A stretch of DNA of 64,000 bases from Paenibacillus sp. J23TS9 (GCF_018403225.1 NZ_BOSG01000001.1:1922001-1986000), one strand, 5' to 3'; shown: positions 52,104 through 60,776, counted from the first letter of the stretch. Notes: generated from the sequence alone by a model not told the origin. Made by a program: numbers and translations.

Positions 52104-54131
52104 GTGAAGCCAAAACAAATGGTGATGTACGGTGTACTCTCTTTCCTGGCTGCCAGCGTTCTGGCTTTATATGTGTATTTTTTTGGCCGGCTAGATGAGC
52201 AATCACCGAATGAAACCGTACAGACATATATGCTCAGTTTACGGAATCAGGATTATGAACAATTATATGACCTTATGTCCACGGAATCGTTGGAACAATC
52301 AGAATTATCGCGTGAACAGTTCATCCAGAAATACAAATCTATTTTTGAAGGCATGGGTGTAACCAAGATTGAAGTGAACGCAGGAACGCCGATCAGGCTG
52401 GAAGATTCATCAAACTATATGCTGAACTATTCGGCTGTCTTAAACACATGGATCGGTGAAATCCACGAGAAGTATCAATTAATCCTGACCCAGGAAAAAA
52501 GAGATAAGGGCAAGCCTTGGAAAATACAGTGGATGCCCTCCCTCATCCTCCCCGATATGGCTGCAGGGGATAAAGTAAGCGTCAAGGTACTGAAGCCTGA
52601 ACGAGGTGAGATAACAGATCGTGACGGGTATGCTCTTGCTGCTGGAGGTACGGCCTATGAATGGGGAATCACACCTTCGAAATTGGGCGGGGATCCTGAT
52701 GTAGCTATCCGAAAAATCAGTGACTATTTTCATATACCCGTAGATGTGATAAAAAAGAAGCTTGCCCAGAAATGGGTTAAACCTGAATATTTTGTGCCTG
52801 TCATGAATATAGACGACCCCCAGATTCCGGATGACCTGCCTGGGGTATCCATCCATACCAAAGAAGTACGTTCGTACCCGCTTGGCGAGGCTGCAGCTCA
52901 TCTGACCGGTTATGTCAGGCAAGTAACGCAGGAAGATTTGCAAAAAGATAAAGAAGGCTACTATAAAGCAGATGACTGGATCGGTAAATCGGGGTTGGAG
53001 CAATCTATGGAAAACCAGCTCCGGGGTCAAAAAGGTGGAATCATTGAAGTAATCAATGAACACGGCAAAAGAAAATCAATCATCGCACAAAAGCCCGCAG
53101 TAAATGGTCAGACGCTCAAACTGACAATCCGTTCGGAAGTACAACAAGCGTTATACGATACATTGTCCGGCGACGCCGGGGCAGCCGTTATGATGGATCC
53201 GGTTCATGGAGATCTCTTGGCACTTGTGAGTACGCCTTCCTATAATCCTAATAAAATGGTCAGAGGACTATCCCAGACTGAATGGGATTCGTATTCCCAG
53301 GACCCCACCCTCCCTTTTTTCAACCGTTTTACGAACCGCTACGCCCCTGGCTCCGTTTTTAAAGCAGTCACGGCGGCAGCCGGCTTAACCGAAAAGGTTA
53401 CCACGCCGGAAAAATCGCATCACATTCAGGGCTTGCACTGGCGCAAAGATGACAGCTGGGGCGGTTATTATGTCACCCGTGTCAAAGATGCTGCGAGTGT
53501 AAACATGGTGGATGCCCTTGTATACTCGGATAATATCTACTTTGCCCAGGAAGCGTTGGAAATGGGAAGCCAAAAATTTATTGATGGTATCCGTAAATTC
53601 GGGTTTGGGGAAAATTTCAACCTGGCTCCCCTTTATCTCAAACCAAGCCAGTATGCAAATAAGAATCACTTGAGTCTGGACTCCGAGGTTTTGCTTGCCG
53701 ACACTTCCTATGGTCAAGGAGAAATGCTGATGTCACCCATCCATTTGGCAGCTTCTTTTACTCCTTTTGTTAACGAGGGCAATATGATGATGCCTATACT
53801 TTTTGCAAATCAGAAAGAAAAGGTACCTGTTCAGCAAATCATCACACCTGAAGTCGCGAACACCGTTAAAAGCTCACTATCCCAGGTAGTAAAGCGTTCG
53901 AGCGGGACAGCCCATGCCCTTTCCTCTGCAAAACGGAATCTTGCTGCGAAAACAGGAACAGCCGAGCTGAAATCAAAAAAAGGTGAAGCCGGGCAGGAAA
54001 ACGGATTTTTGGTTGCTTTCGACCTCGATTCCTCTTCCTATCTGCTTACCGCTCTTGTTGAGAACGTTAACGGCAGAGGCGGCAGTCATTACGTCGTGAA
54101 TAAGCTTCGTCCTTTTTTAGAAAAATACTAA
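52104..54131 (+). CDS. Class B penicillin-binding protein (PBP3/MecA type)
   Basis: About 675 residues from a GTG at 52104, eight bases after GAGG. One N-terminal TM anchor (about 5-25), an NTF2-like MecA_N domain ('PNETVQTYMLSLRNQDYEQLYDLMS', to about 145), a dimerisation domain ('PERGEITDRDGYALA', 'SYPLGEAAAHLTGYVRQV') and a transpeptidase domain with SVFK (Ser417-Lys420), SDN (475-477) and KTG (616-618). It crosslinks peptidoglycan and is related to Bacillus PBP3 and staphylococcal PBP2a, a group often low in beta-lactam affinity. Expression is probably governed by the divergent FHA regulator. Confidence 0.94.
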   Translation: MKPKQMVMYGVLSFLAASVLALYVYFFGRLDEQSPNETVQTYMLSLRNQDYEQLYDLMSTESLEQSELSREQFIQKYKSIFEGMGVTKIEVNAGTPIRLEDSSNYMLNYSAVLNTWIGEIHEKYQLILTQEKRDKGKPWKIQWMPSLILPDMAAGDKVSVKVLKPERGEITDRDGYALAAGGTAYEWGITPSKLGGDPDVAIRKISDYFHIPVDVIKKKLAQKWVKPEYFVPVMNIDDPQIPDDLPGVSIHTKEVRSYPLGEAAAHLTGYVRQVTQEDLQKDKEGYYKADDWIGKSGLEQSMENQLRGQKGGIIEVINEHGKRKSIIAQKPAVNGQTLKLTIRSEVQQALYDTLSGDAGAAVMMDPVHGDLLALVSTPSYNPNKMVRGLSQTEWDSYSQDPTLPFFNRFTNRYAPGSVFKAVTAAAGLTEKVTTPEKSHHIQGLHWRKDDSWGGYYVTRVKDAASVNMVDALVYSDNIYFAQEALEMGSQKFIDGIRKFGFGENFNLAPLYLKPSQYANKNHLSLDSEVLLADTSYGQGEMLMSPIHLAASFTPFVNEGNMMMPILFANQKEKVPVQQIITPEVANTVKSSLSQVVKRSSGTAHALSSAKRNLAAKTGTAELKSKKGEAGQENGFLVAFDLDSSSYLLTALVENVNGRGGSHYVVNKLRPFLEKY

Positions 54132-54250
54132 GTAATTGTATGCTTTGATGAATTTTTGTTTCAAAAAAACTACCTGAAAGTCGATTTTCTGGTATAATCA
54201 ACTCAATTTGAAAGTTACATAATTCATTGCAGGAAAAGAGGAATTCGATC

Positions 54251-55063
54251 GTGTCTAAAATCATTAAGACCTTAACTATTGCCGGAAGCGACTCTAGCGG
54301 GGGCGCAGGCATTCAAGCCGATCTCAAAACATTTGAAGAGTACGGCACTTATGGCTTCAGCGCATTAACTACCATTGTGACGATGGATCCGGACAACAGC
54401 TGGCATCACAATGTCTATCCTGTGGATGCCGCCCTCGTTGCTGAGCAGCTCAAGACGATTTTCGCTGGCGGTCCTGTAGACGCCATGAAAACGGGTATGC
54501 TCGGCAGTGTTGAGATCGTCCGTGTCGCAGAAAAAGCGATCAAGGATAACCATCAGAACAATGTGGTAATAGATCCGGTGATGGTCTGTAAAGGGGAAGA
54601 TGAAGTATTGAATCCGGATAGCGCTGATGCCATTCGTGATTTGCTCCTTCCGCTTGCGACAGTGGTAACACCAAATTTATTTGAGGCTGGCGTACTTTCC
54701 GGTCTTGGCAAACTGACTTCTATTGAAGATATGAAAAAAGCTGCGAGCCGGATTCATGAGCTTGGAGCCAAAAATGTCGTCGTTAAAGGCGGTAAAGCTC
54801 TGGATGGCGAGAAAGCAATCGACGTTTTCTATGACGGCAGTGAATTCACTGTGTTGGAATCAACCAAAATCGAGCCAGCCTATAATCATGGCGCTGGCTG
54901 CACTTTCGCCGCAGCCATTACCGGAGGTTTGGCAAACGGATTGCCGGTGAGTGAAGCCGTTGCCAAGGCAAAGGATTTTGTATCGGCAGCGATTCGCAAC
55001 GGCTATCAATTTAATGAGTATGTTGGTCCTGTCTTTCATGGCGGGTACCGCCTGGAGAAGTAA
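54251..55063 (+). CDS. pdxK: Pyridoxine/pyridoxal kinase, ThiD-like fold
   Basis: 270 residues from a GTG at 54251 after AGAGGA. Ribokinase-like: 'LTIAGSDSSGGAGIQADLKTFEEYGTYGFSALTTIV' at the N-terminus, 'VVIDPVMVCKGE', 'TPNLFEAGVLSG', 'VVKGGKAL' and the anion-hole/catalytic 'NHGAGCTFAAAITGGLANG'. 'TIVTMDPDNSWHHNVYPVD' is like the Bacillus PdxK proteins that arose from ThiD rather than true HMP kinases. Phosphorylates B6 vitamers to PLP. An HMP-kinase role cannot be excluded. Confidence 0.85.
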   Translation: MSKIIKTLTIAGSDSSGGAGIQADLKTFEEYGTYGFSALTTIVTMDPDNSWHHNVYPVDAALVAEQLKTIFAGGPVDAMKTGMLGSVEIVRVAEKAIKDNHQNNVVIDPVMVCKGEDEVLNPDSADAIRDLLLPLATVVTPNLFEAGVLSGLGKLTSIEDMKKAASRIHELGAKNVVVKGGKALDGEKAIDVFYDGSEFTVLESTKIEPAYNHGAGCTFAAAITGGLANGLPVSEAVAKAKDFVSAAIRNGYQFNEYVGPVFHGGYRLEK

Positions 55064-55101
55064 TATAATCAACCATTGATCTGTCTTTTGCGCAGATTAC
55101 G

Positions 55102-55135
55102 ACAAAGCCTCCTTCAATCATGAAGGAGGCTTTGT
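55102..55135. terminator. Bidirectional terminator after pdxK
   Basis: Perfect 15-bp stem ACAAAGCCTCCTTCA / TGAAGGAGGCTTTGT with ATCA loop, between convergent genes. Confidence 0.93.
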
Positions 55136-55168
55136 TATACTGTTGGGTACAAGATAGGCTACCCCGAT

Positions 55169-55741
55169 CTATTCATAACCCACCTTATGGCTGCCGGGCA
55201 ATGAACGTCTGTACTGCTCAGACAGGAATGCAAGGTATTTCTTTAAACCTTTCCAGCTGAAATAAGCAATTCCTCCGACAATAGCTCCTAACACAACCGA
55301 AAACACCATGCTGTACTCGGCCGGTATTTCCATCCCTGGGCCAAGATTCATACTGATCCAGGTGGCTCCGAATGTTCGGAGAATGCCTCCAAGGATAATT
55401 AAAATTGTAGAAAAACCAAAGCCATAGGCAACTGTAGCCAATATCGGTATAACCATGATGCTAAGCAGGCCCGTGGTACAATAAAATCCAATCATAGACA
55501 GAACATCTTTAAATGATTTCACATTATTAAGCCCTGCCATGTGCTCACTTCGATATGCCTTAGCTAACTTTCGTGGATCCCCCAGACGTGACAGAATTAC
55601 GGTTTCCGGCTGCCCATTCGCGATTCCCTCCGCAATATGGCTTTCAATTTCCATAACGGCATCCATTCTTTCTGCATCCGGCATTTTCTCTAAATATTGG
55701 TTTAACTTCTCCAAATACGACCTTCCATAAGAACTAATCAT
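55169..55741 (-). CDS. HAAS/DUF1700-type membrane protein
   Basis: 190 residues. N-terminal helical HAAS domain ('YLEKLNQYLEKMPDAERMDAVMEIESHIAEGIANGQ', 'ILSRLGDPRKLAKAYRSEH') followed by three or four membrane segments. HAAS proteins are routinely encoded right after a PadR regulator and are thought to be the sensor or regulated partner in that pair. The start overlaps the PadR stop (TAATG), so translation is coupled. Confidence 0.88.
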   Translation of the reverse strand: MISSYGRSYLEKLNQYLEKMPDAERMDAVMEIESHIAEGIANGQPETVILSRLGDPRKLAKAYRSEHMAGLNNVKSFKDVLSMIGFYCTTGLLSIMVIPILATVAYGFGFSTILIILGGILRTFGATWISMNLGPGMEIPAEYSMVFSVVLGAIVGGIAYFSWKGLKKYLAFLSEQYRRSLPGSHKVGYE

Positions 55742-56082
55742 TAATTTTCTCCTCCAAATAACTGAATATGCCCTACTGCACTGCTGATTTTATTCCATTC
55801 CACCGACATCATTTCCATCAAGTTACGTCCGGAAGATGTCAGGCTGTAATACTTCCGTGGTGGTCCAGACTCTGATTCCTTCCAGAACGATTCTATATAA
55901 TTATCTTTAAGCAGTCTGCGAAGCAGCGGATACAACGTACCTTCCGTTATCGCAAGCGGTTCCCAGCGATCAAGCAAAGTTACAAGCTCATATCCATATC
56001 TGGGCTCCTTGCCAATAAGCTGCAATATACAATATTCCAAGATTCCTCTGCGAACCTGAGAAGTCCATTCTGACATTTCCAC
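55741..56082 (-). CDS. PadR-family transcriptional regulator
   Basis: 113 residues, single winged helix of the short PadR class: 'RRGILEYCILQLIGKEPRYGYELVTLL', 'ITEGTLYPLLRRLLKDNYIESFW', 'GPPRKYYSLTSSGRNLM'. The GTG start at 56082 is eight bases after AAGGGG. A good palindrome (56114-56144) lies just upstream and overlaps the promoter, consistent with autorepression. Confidence 0.93.
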   Translation of the reverse strand: MEMSEWTSQVRRGILEYCILQLIGKEPRYGYELVTLLDRWEPLAITEGTLYPLLRRLLKDNYIESFWKESESGPPRKYYSLTSSGRNLMEMMSVEWNKISSAVGHIQLFGGEN

Positions 56083-56102
56083 ATTGGTAAGCCCCTTTCG
56101 GT

Positions 56103-56144
56103 ATTATAATACCACCTAGTACTGTGCAATGCAAGGTACTTGGT
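56103..56144 (-). promoter_or_regulatory. PadR operator and promoter region
   Basis: ACCTAGTAC (56114-56122) and GTACTTGGT (56136-56144) form a 31-bp hyphenated inverted repeat around TGCAATGC. A TATAAT -10 box lies at 56103-56108 (minus strand). The arms resemble AGTAC/GTACT PadR-type sites. Confidence 0.65.
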
Positions 56145-56193
56145 GATATATATCAACATTTCAATTAATCCGTGTGAAATTCCCATAAAAAAA

Positions 56194-56224
56194 GAAGCCT
56201 GGATGCGTCTCGCAACCTGGCTTC
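56194..56224 (-). terminator. Terminator of the NAD operon
   Basis: GAAGCC/GGCTTC outer and GG.TGCG/CGCA.CC inner stems, with seven T on the minus strand, 18 bp after nadE. Confidence 0.88.
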
Positions 56225-56241
56225 CTTCTTAGATCTGCTGA

Positions 56242-57060
56242 TTATTTCCACCATTCATCAAATGGTGTCACCGGCAGCTCGCGTTTATGTTGAGTGTTCC
56301 TAAAGCGTTTTTCGATATTCGCTTGATCTTCCGGATCCACTTTATTTCCAACCAAATACTCGTCAATCACGTTATACTCCATGCCCAGCTCGGTTTCATC
56401 CGCTTGTTGCGGTTTGTTATCCAGGAGATCCGCGGTTGGAGTTTTCAGATATAACCGCTCAGCGGCATCTAATTCTTGCAGCAGCTCTCGTCCTTGTCTT
56501 TTGGTCAGCCCGGTAAGTGGAATGATATCTGCTCCCCCATCCCCGAATTTTGTGAAAAAGCCTGTTAACGCTTCCGCTGCATGGTCTGTTCCTACGACTA
56601 AACACTGACGTTCCCCTGCAATGGCATACTGAGCAATCATGCGCATTCTGGCTTTGACATTGCCCTTATGATAATCAGGTAGTTTGCCTTTCGTCGTATC
56701 CATGTAGGTTTGGGCAAATGCATTTACGGCGTTTTCAATATTGAAATCAAAAGCCTCATCCGGCTTAATAAAAGCCAAAGCCTCCTGAGCATCGTCTTCA
56801 TCCCGTTGAATACCAAAAGGCAGACGAACCGCATAGAACGTTGCTTCATAGCCCTCCGCCCGCAGTTCTTCAGCAGCAAGCTGCGACAGTCTTCCAGCGA
56901 GCGTAGAGTCCTGCCCGCCGCTAATCCCCAATACAAAGCCTTTCGCACCTGCTTTTTTGCAATAAGCTTTTAGAAAGTCAATACGGCTGCGGATTTCCTC
57001 CTTTGCATGAATGACTGGCTTTACATTCAAAGCTTTTATGTTTTGTTCTTGTGTATTCAT
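56242..57060 (-). CDS. nadE: NH3-dependent NAD synthetase
   Basis: 272 residues. PP-loop '[18 protein letters not shown]', '[20 protein letters not shown]', '[39 protein letters not shown]' and '[15 protein letters not shown]' are the NadE signatures; there is no glutaminase domain, so it uses ammonia. Final step: nicotinic acid adenine dinucleotide to NAD+. Last gene of the nrtR-pncA-pncB-nadD-nadE operon, 18 bp after the adenylyltransferase gene. Confidence 0.96.
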   Translation of the reverse strand: MNTQEQNIKALNVKPVIHAKEEIRSRIDFLKAYCKKAGAKGFVLGISGGQDSTLAGRLSQLAAEELRAEGYEATFYAVRLPFGIQRDEDDAQEALAFIKPDEAFDFNIENAVNAFAQTYMDTTKGKLPDYHKGNVKARMRMIAQYAIAGERQCLVVGTDHAAEALTGFFTKFGDGGADIIPLTGLTKRQGRELLQELDAAERLYLKTPTADLLDNKPQQADETELGMEYNVIDEYLVGNKVDPEDQANIEKRFRNTQHKRELPVTPFDEWWK

Positions 57061-57078
57061 CTCTGCACACTCTCCCTG

Positions 57079-57693
57079 TTACTTATATAATTGATTTGTA
57101 TGAATATACTCATAGCATCTGTCAGGTACCAAATATCGGGGTTCTCCCCCTTTTTTAAACTCATCACGGATATAACTTGAACTGATTTCCATGGCTAAAC
57201 CCTTATCGATCAGATGAAATGTGTGCCCATCATCCGCATTGCGCAAAATAGGTGATTTACTGATGGCAGAGAGCATATTGATACCATCCCTCGCCATCAC
57301 GATAAACTTATTTTCCTCAATCAGCTCTTGGGACTTTTTCCATTTCTCTTCGCCAATATCAAGCAGTAAATCGGCTCCCATAATAAAGCTAATTTCATCT
57401 TCCGGAAATTTTTCTTTGAAATGCTTGAGTGTTAAATACGTAGCGATTTCCCACCCAACCTGCTTCATTTCATAATCGTCAGCAACGAACTTATCATTGC
57501 CCTCGATGGCCATCAAAATCATGTTCCAGCGATGCTCGTCACTAATATTCATGTTTTTGTCAGGTCTTTTGCTGGAGCAAGGCAGGAAGATCACCTGATT
57601 CAGCTTGCAGCGGTGCGCAACCGTGCTGGCAGTCCAGAGATGAACGTTCGTAATTGGATCAAAGGATGAACCGTATATTCCGATTTTAGCCAT
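57079..57693 (-). CDS. nadD: Nicotinate-nucleotide adenylyltransferase-like enzyme
   Basis: 204 residues. Nucleotidyltransferase fold with N-terminal 'IGIYGSSFDPITNVHLWTAS' and C-terminal 'MEISSSYIRDEFKKG' (ISSTxIR-type) plus 'ISFIMGADLLLDI'. Position between pncB and nadE says it adenylylates NaMN to NaAD. The nucleotide motif is a variant: the usual GGTFDPxHxGH reads GSSFDPITNVH, keeping the second His but not the first His or the Gly. This may be an operon-specific NadD form; a second, housekeeping nadD probably exists elsewhere. Confidence 0.87.
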   Translation of the reverse strand: MAKIGIYGSSFDPITNVHLWTASTVAHRCKLNQVIFLPCSSKRPDKNMNISDEHRWNMILMAIEGNDKFVADDYEMKQVGWEIATYLTLKHFKEKFPEDEISFIMGADLLLDIGEEKWKKSQELIEENKFIVMARDGINMLSAISKSPILRNADDGHTFHLIDKGLAMEISSSYIRDEFKKGGEPRYLVPDRCYEYIHTNQLYK

Positions 57694-57703
57694 ATTGGCC
57701 TCC

Positions 57704-59194
57704 TTATACTTGAATCCGCTGATTCACTTTCTGCTGTATTTCCGCGATCAGCTTCATTTTGTTATCCCAGCAATCTTGGCTTAAGTTTACCGGATATTCA
57801 GCCGGATTCATCAATCTTTTATATTCATCCCACAGCACATTCAAGTTCTCATTCACAAATGCTTTAATTTCTTGCAAGGCAGGTATCGCATACACCAATT
57901 CACCGTTCTCAAAAATGGTATGGTGGAGTTCTTTGGCTTCAAAATTAGTAACGAACTTCGCAATATACGTATGAACCGGATGGAACATTTTTAGACATTC
58001 TTGGTTCTGCGGTTCCTCATTTTCTAAAGCAATGTAGTCTCCTTCCGATTTCCGATTGGTCTTATTGATGATGCGGAACACTCTTTTTCGTCCAGGTGTT
58101 GATATTTTTTCCGGATTCGAACTGATCTTAATGGTATCCACCATGTCTCCATTCTCAGTTTCAATGGAAATCAGTTTGTAGACAGCACCCAGAGCAGGTT
58201 GATCATACGCTGTAATCAGTTTCGTACCTACACCCCAGACATCAATTTTGGCCCCCTGCGCTTTCAGGTTCAAAATGGTCTGTTCATCGAGATCATTCGA
58301 TGCATATATCTTTGCATTTGTAAAACCTGCCTCATCCAGCATTTTTCTTGCTTCTTTAGATAAATAAGCAAGATCTCCGCTATCCAAACGAATACCCTTA
58401 AAGTTTATTTGATTTCCGAATTCTTTGGCAACTTCAATAGCAGTCGGAACTCCAGACCGGAGCGTGTCATACGTATCCACCAGGAATACGCAATCCGTGT
58501 GGCACTCGGCATATTTATGAAAGGCGGTATATTCATCCCGGTAAGCCTGAACCATGGCATGGGCATGTGTCCCCGCAGTAGGAATGCCGAAGAGTTTACC
58601 TGCCCGCATGTTCGATGTTGCATCAAAACCGGCAAGATAAGCAGCTCTCGTGCCCCAAATTGCAGCGTCCATTTCTTGTGCCCGCCGAGTGCCAAACTCC
58701 ATCGTTGTCTCCTGACCGACGACCTGCTTAATCCGGGAAGCTTTGGTTGCAATAAGGGTTTGATAATTTACGATATTGAGGATGGCTGTTTCAATCAGCT
58801 GCGCTTCCGCCAGTGGAGCTTCAATTCGCATAATCGGTTCATTGGCAAAAACCAATTCCCCTTCTCGCATGGAGCGGACCGTCCCGGTAAACCGAAGCGA
58901 TGCCAAATATTCAAGGTAGTCATCACCATATCCGTCTTCTCTTAAAAATGCCAAGTCGCTGCCCGTAAAACGAAATTCATGAAGATAACGGATAACCCGT
59001 TCCAATCCCGCAAAAATCGCATACCCATTCTGAAATGGAATTTTTCTGAAGTAGACTTCGAAAACAGCCTTGCGCTCATGAATTTGATCTCTCCAATATG
59101 CCTGCGTCATGTTGATCTGGTATTTATCCGTATGAAGTGCGAGACTGTCATCTGCATAGGGAGTCTCTGGTATTTGAATCGTTCGGTTTGTCAT
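57704..59194 (-). CDS. pncB: Nicotinate phosphoribosyltransferase
   Basis: About 496 residues from the ATG at 59194, nine bases after AAGAGGAGG; a longer frame to 59278 is ignored. 'LHTDKYQINMTQAYW', 'KAVFEVYFRKIPFQNGYAIFAGLERVI', 'EFGTRRAQEMDAAIWGTRAAYLAGF', 'AHAMVQAYRDEYTAFHKYA' and 'GIRLDSGDLAYLSKEARKML' match the NAPRTase family, including the catalytic His region and ribose-phosphate site. Makes NaMN from nicotinate and PRPP. 16 bp after pncA. Confidence 0.96.
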   Translation of the reverse strand: MTNRTIQIPETPYADDSLALHTDKYQINMTQAYWRDQIHERKAVFEVYFRKIPFQNGYAIFAGLERVIRYLHEFRFTGSDLAFLREDGYGDDYLEYLASLRFTGTVRSMREGELVFANEPIMRIEAPLAEAQLIETAILNIVNYQTLIATKASRIKQVVGQETTMEFGTRRAQEMDAAIWGTRAAYLAGFDATSNMRAGKLFGIPTAGTHAHAMVQAYRDEYTAFHKYAECHTDCVFLVDTYDTLRSGVPTAIEVAKEFGNQINFKGIRLDSGDLAYLSKEARKMLDEAGFTNAKIYASNDLDEQTILNLKAQGAKIDVWGVGTKLITAYDQPALGAVYKLISIETENGDMVDTIKISSNPEKISTPGRKRVFRIINKTNRKSEGDYIALENEEPQNQECLKMFHPVHTYIAKFVTNFEAKELHHTIFENGELVYAIPALQEIKAFVNENLNVLWDEYKRLMNPAEYPVNLSQDCWDNKMKLIAEIQQKVNQRIQV

Positions 59195-59210
59195 AGTCTT
59201 AGGCCTCCTC

Positions 59211-59771
59211 TTATTGAATTTCCGCACCCAGCGAGCCTTTAAAATGCCGCAATGCCCATGCATGACCCTCTTGGTCAAAACTGGCTACCGCATCCTGGTG
59301 TATGACCAGATCAAAGCCTTTATTATAAGCATCAACAGCCGTGTGAAGAACACAGATATCTGTACAAACGCCTACCAGATGAAGCTCGGTAATCCCTCTC
59401 GCCCGAAGCTTTAATTCCAGATCAGTCCCTGTAAATGCACTGTATCTTGTTTTGTCCATCCAATAAACATTCGCATTGTTTTTGTTATTTTGGTACACGG
59501 CTTCCAATCCACCGTAGAGTTTGCGCCCTGGAGTATTTTCGATATTATGCGGAGGAAAAAGTTTGGTTTCAGGGTGAAGCGTATCCCCAGCTCGATGCAG
59601 ATCGATAGCAAAGACGACAAATTCTTGATTCTCTACAAACATGTTGGTGATGTCAACGATCCGTTGTTCAATCGCTTGACCAGGTTTCCCGCAAGTTAAA
59701 GCCCCATCGGTTGCGACAAAATCATTCGTGTAATCAATGTTGATCAGCGCTCTTACCTTATCCGTATTCAT
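59211..59771 (-). CDS. pncA: Nicotinamidase-like cysteine hydrolase (isochorismatase fold)
   Basis: About 186 residues from the ATG at 59771, after GGAGGG. Catalytic triad positions Asp13 ('ALINIDYTNDF'), Lys107 ('WMDKTRYSAF') and Cys140 ('LVGVCTDICVLHTAVDAY') with the cis-peptide region before Cys. Deamidates nicotinamide to nicotinate, the first step of the salvage route encoded by the following genes. Sits 58 bp after nrtR; that gap holds a second copy of the putative NrtR box. Confidence 0.92.
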   Translation of the reverse strand: MNTDKVRALINIDYTNDFVATDGALTCGKPGQAIEQRIVDITNMFVENQEFVVFAIDLHRAGDTLHPETKLFPPHNIENTPGRKLYGGLEAVYQNNKNNANVYWMDKTRYSAFTGTDLELKLRARGITELHLVGVCTDICVLHTAVDAYNKGFDLVIHQDAVASFDQEGHAWALRHFKGSLGAEIQ

Positions 59772-59794
59772 GAGTAATCCCTCCAAATATACAT

Positions 59795-59814
59795 AACATT
59801 GAACTGATTGTTAG
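59795..59814. promoter_or_regulatory. Putative NrtR box before pncA
   Basis: AACATTGAACTGATTGTTAG. It shares AACATT-AAC-TTGTTA at identical spacing with the box before nrtR (60639-60658). Confidence 0.6.
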
Positions 59815-59829
59815 ATATAAAATCAAAAA

Positions 59830-60606
59830 TTACTTTTTTGCGTGGTAGATTGAGTTATTCACTTCCAAATCTATAAAACGGTATAACTGCGTCGGCTTTT
59901 TCGATGTTCTCGTTGTCTTTTTACCAATTATTTCTTGAATGAAAGGCAATGACTTGATTTTTCTGGCAAATGCGGCATCCAAGGCAATCGCGGACTCGCT
60001 TGTAACGGTTAGCAAAACGGCTTGCAGCTCCGAGTACGTAAATTCTGCGGGTAAAAATTGTTTGGCGACTGTGGATTCAAGCAACTTCTGACGAATCACA
60101 TGGATCGCATCCTGGATAATTTGTGCATGATCAAAAGCGAGATCGAAATTCAATACATTTTCAACCGAAAAGAGCTCCACTTCACTGGCATCATCACTCG
60201 CTTCACGTTTCGCTATTTGATGTTCCGGTACGATCGCAAAGTGAGCATTAGAGATAATCCAACCTCTTGGATCTCTACCGGGTGTATCATATACTCCAAA
60301 ATGCTCGAGATGAATGTTATCGACGCCCGTCTCTTCTCTTAATTCTCTTTGTGCGGATTGAAAAGCGGATTCATTCGGATCAACAAACCCTCCCGGCAAT
60401 GCCCATTTGCCTGCTTCAATATTGGGACGTCCTTCACTATCCACCATGCTGCGCTTGATGAGCATAATTTTCAGATCCATAACAGGCGGTTTGAATGCTT
60501 CCATTCTCGTTGACACGATAGTAAATACAGCGATATCTGAAGTATAACCATCTGGGGTTTTATATTTCTTAATATCGTACTGCTTTAACGCTTGTTCGTT
60601 AGACAT
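59830..60606 (-). CDS. nrtR: NrtR-type Nudix-related NAD regulator
   Basis: 258 residues. A Nudix domain with intact box 'GGFVDPNESAFQSAQRELRE' followed by 'ETGV' (GX5EX7REUXEEXGU satisfied), preceded by 'IMLIKRS ... GKWALPGG', and a C-terminal winged helix ('AEFTYSELQAVLLTVTSESAIALDAAFARKIKSL', 'TQLYRFID'). NrtR regulators repress NAD genes and respond to ADP-ribose. Head of the NAD salvage operon. The intact Nudix box leaves open a residual hydrolase activity. Confidence 0.94.
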   Translation of the reverse strand: MSNEQALKQYDIKKYKTPDGYTSDIAVFTIVSTRMEAFKPPVMDLKIMLIKRSMVDSEGRPNIEAGKWALPGGFVDPNESAFQSAQRELREETGVDNIHLEHFGVYDTPGRDPRGWIISNAHFAIVPEHQIAKREASDDASEVELFSVENVLNFDLAFDHAQIIQDAIHVIRQKLLESTVAKQFLPAEFTYSELQAVLLTVTSESAIALDAAFARKIKSLPFIQEIIGKKTTRTSKKPTQLYRFIDLEVNNSIYHAKK

Positions 60607-60638
60607 TTGACCTCGCTCATTTCCTCACGTTTTTATTT

Positions 60639-60658
60639 AACATTTAACGTTTTGTTAA
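60639..60658. promoter_or_regulatory. Putative NrtR box before nrtR
   Basis: AACATTTAACGTTTTGTTAA, with AACA/TGTT arms ten bases apart, just downstream of the -10 box and 33 bp ahead of the start codon; well placed to repress. Confidence 0.65.
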
Positions 60659-60662
60659 TTGT

Positions 60663-60691
60663 ATTATAGATATACCATATTCGAATGTCAA
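60663..60691 (-). promoter_or_regulatory. Consensus SigA promoter of the NAD operon
   Basis: TTGACA, 17-bp spacer, TATAAT on the minus strand: exact consensus, with the NrtR-type box starting about 5 bp beyond the -10. Confidence 0.88.
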
Positions 60692-60753
60692 CCATTTTGT
60701 TCCAACTAATGCTTCCACTCGCTTTATATTTTTACGTGTATAACACAAAAAAA

Positions 60754-60776
60754 CCCAGGCAGCAGTGCTGCCCGGG
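60754..60776 (-). terminator. Terminator after the DHA2 efflux gene
   Basis: CCCAGGCAGC / GCTGCCCGGG stem with AGT loop and seven T on the minus strand. Confidence 0.92.

Noticed and set aside
52479..53063. 194-codon open frame on the minus strand within the PBP gene
   Set aside because: Antisense shadow of a well-supported PBP coding sequence; no start signal or recognisable motif.
54251..55063. Calling the kinase ThiD (HMP-P kinase)
   Set aside because: The fold is shared, but the 'TIVTMDPDNSW' region is closer to Bacillus-type PdxK and no thiamine genes are nearby; left as pdxK with the alternative stated.
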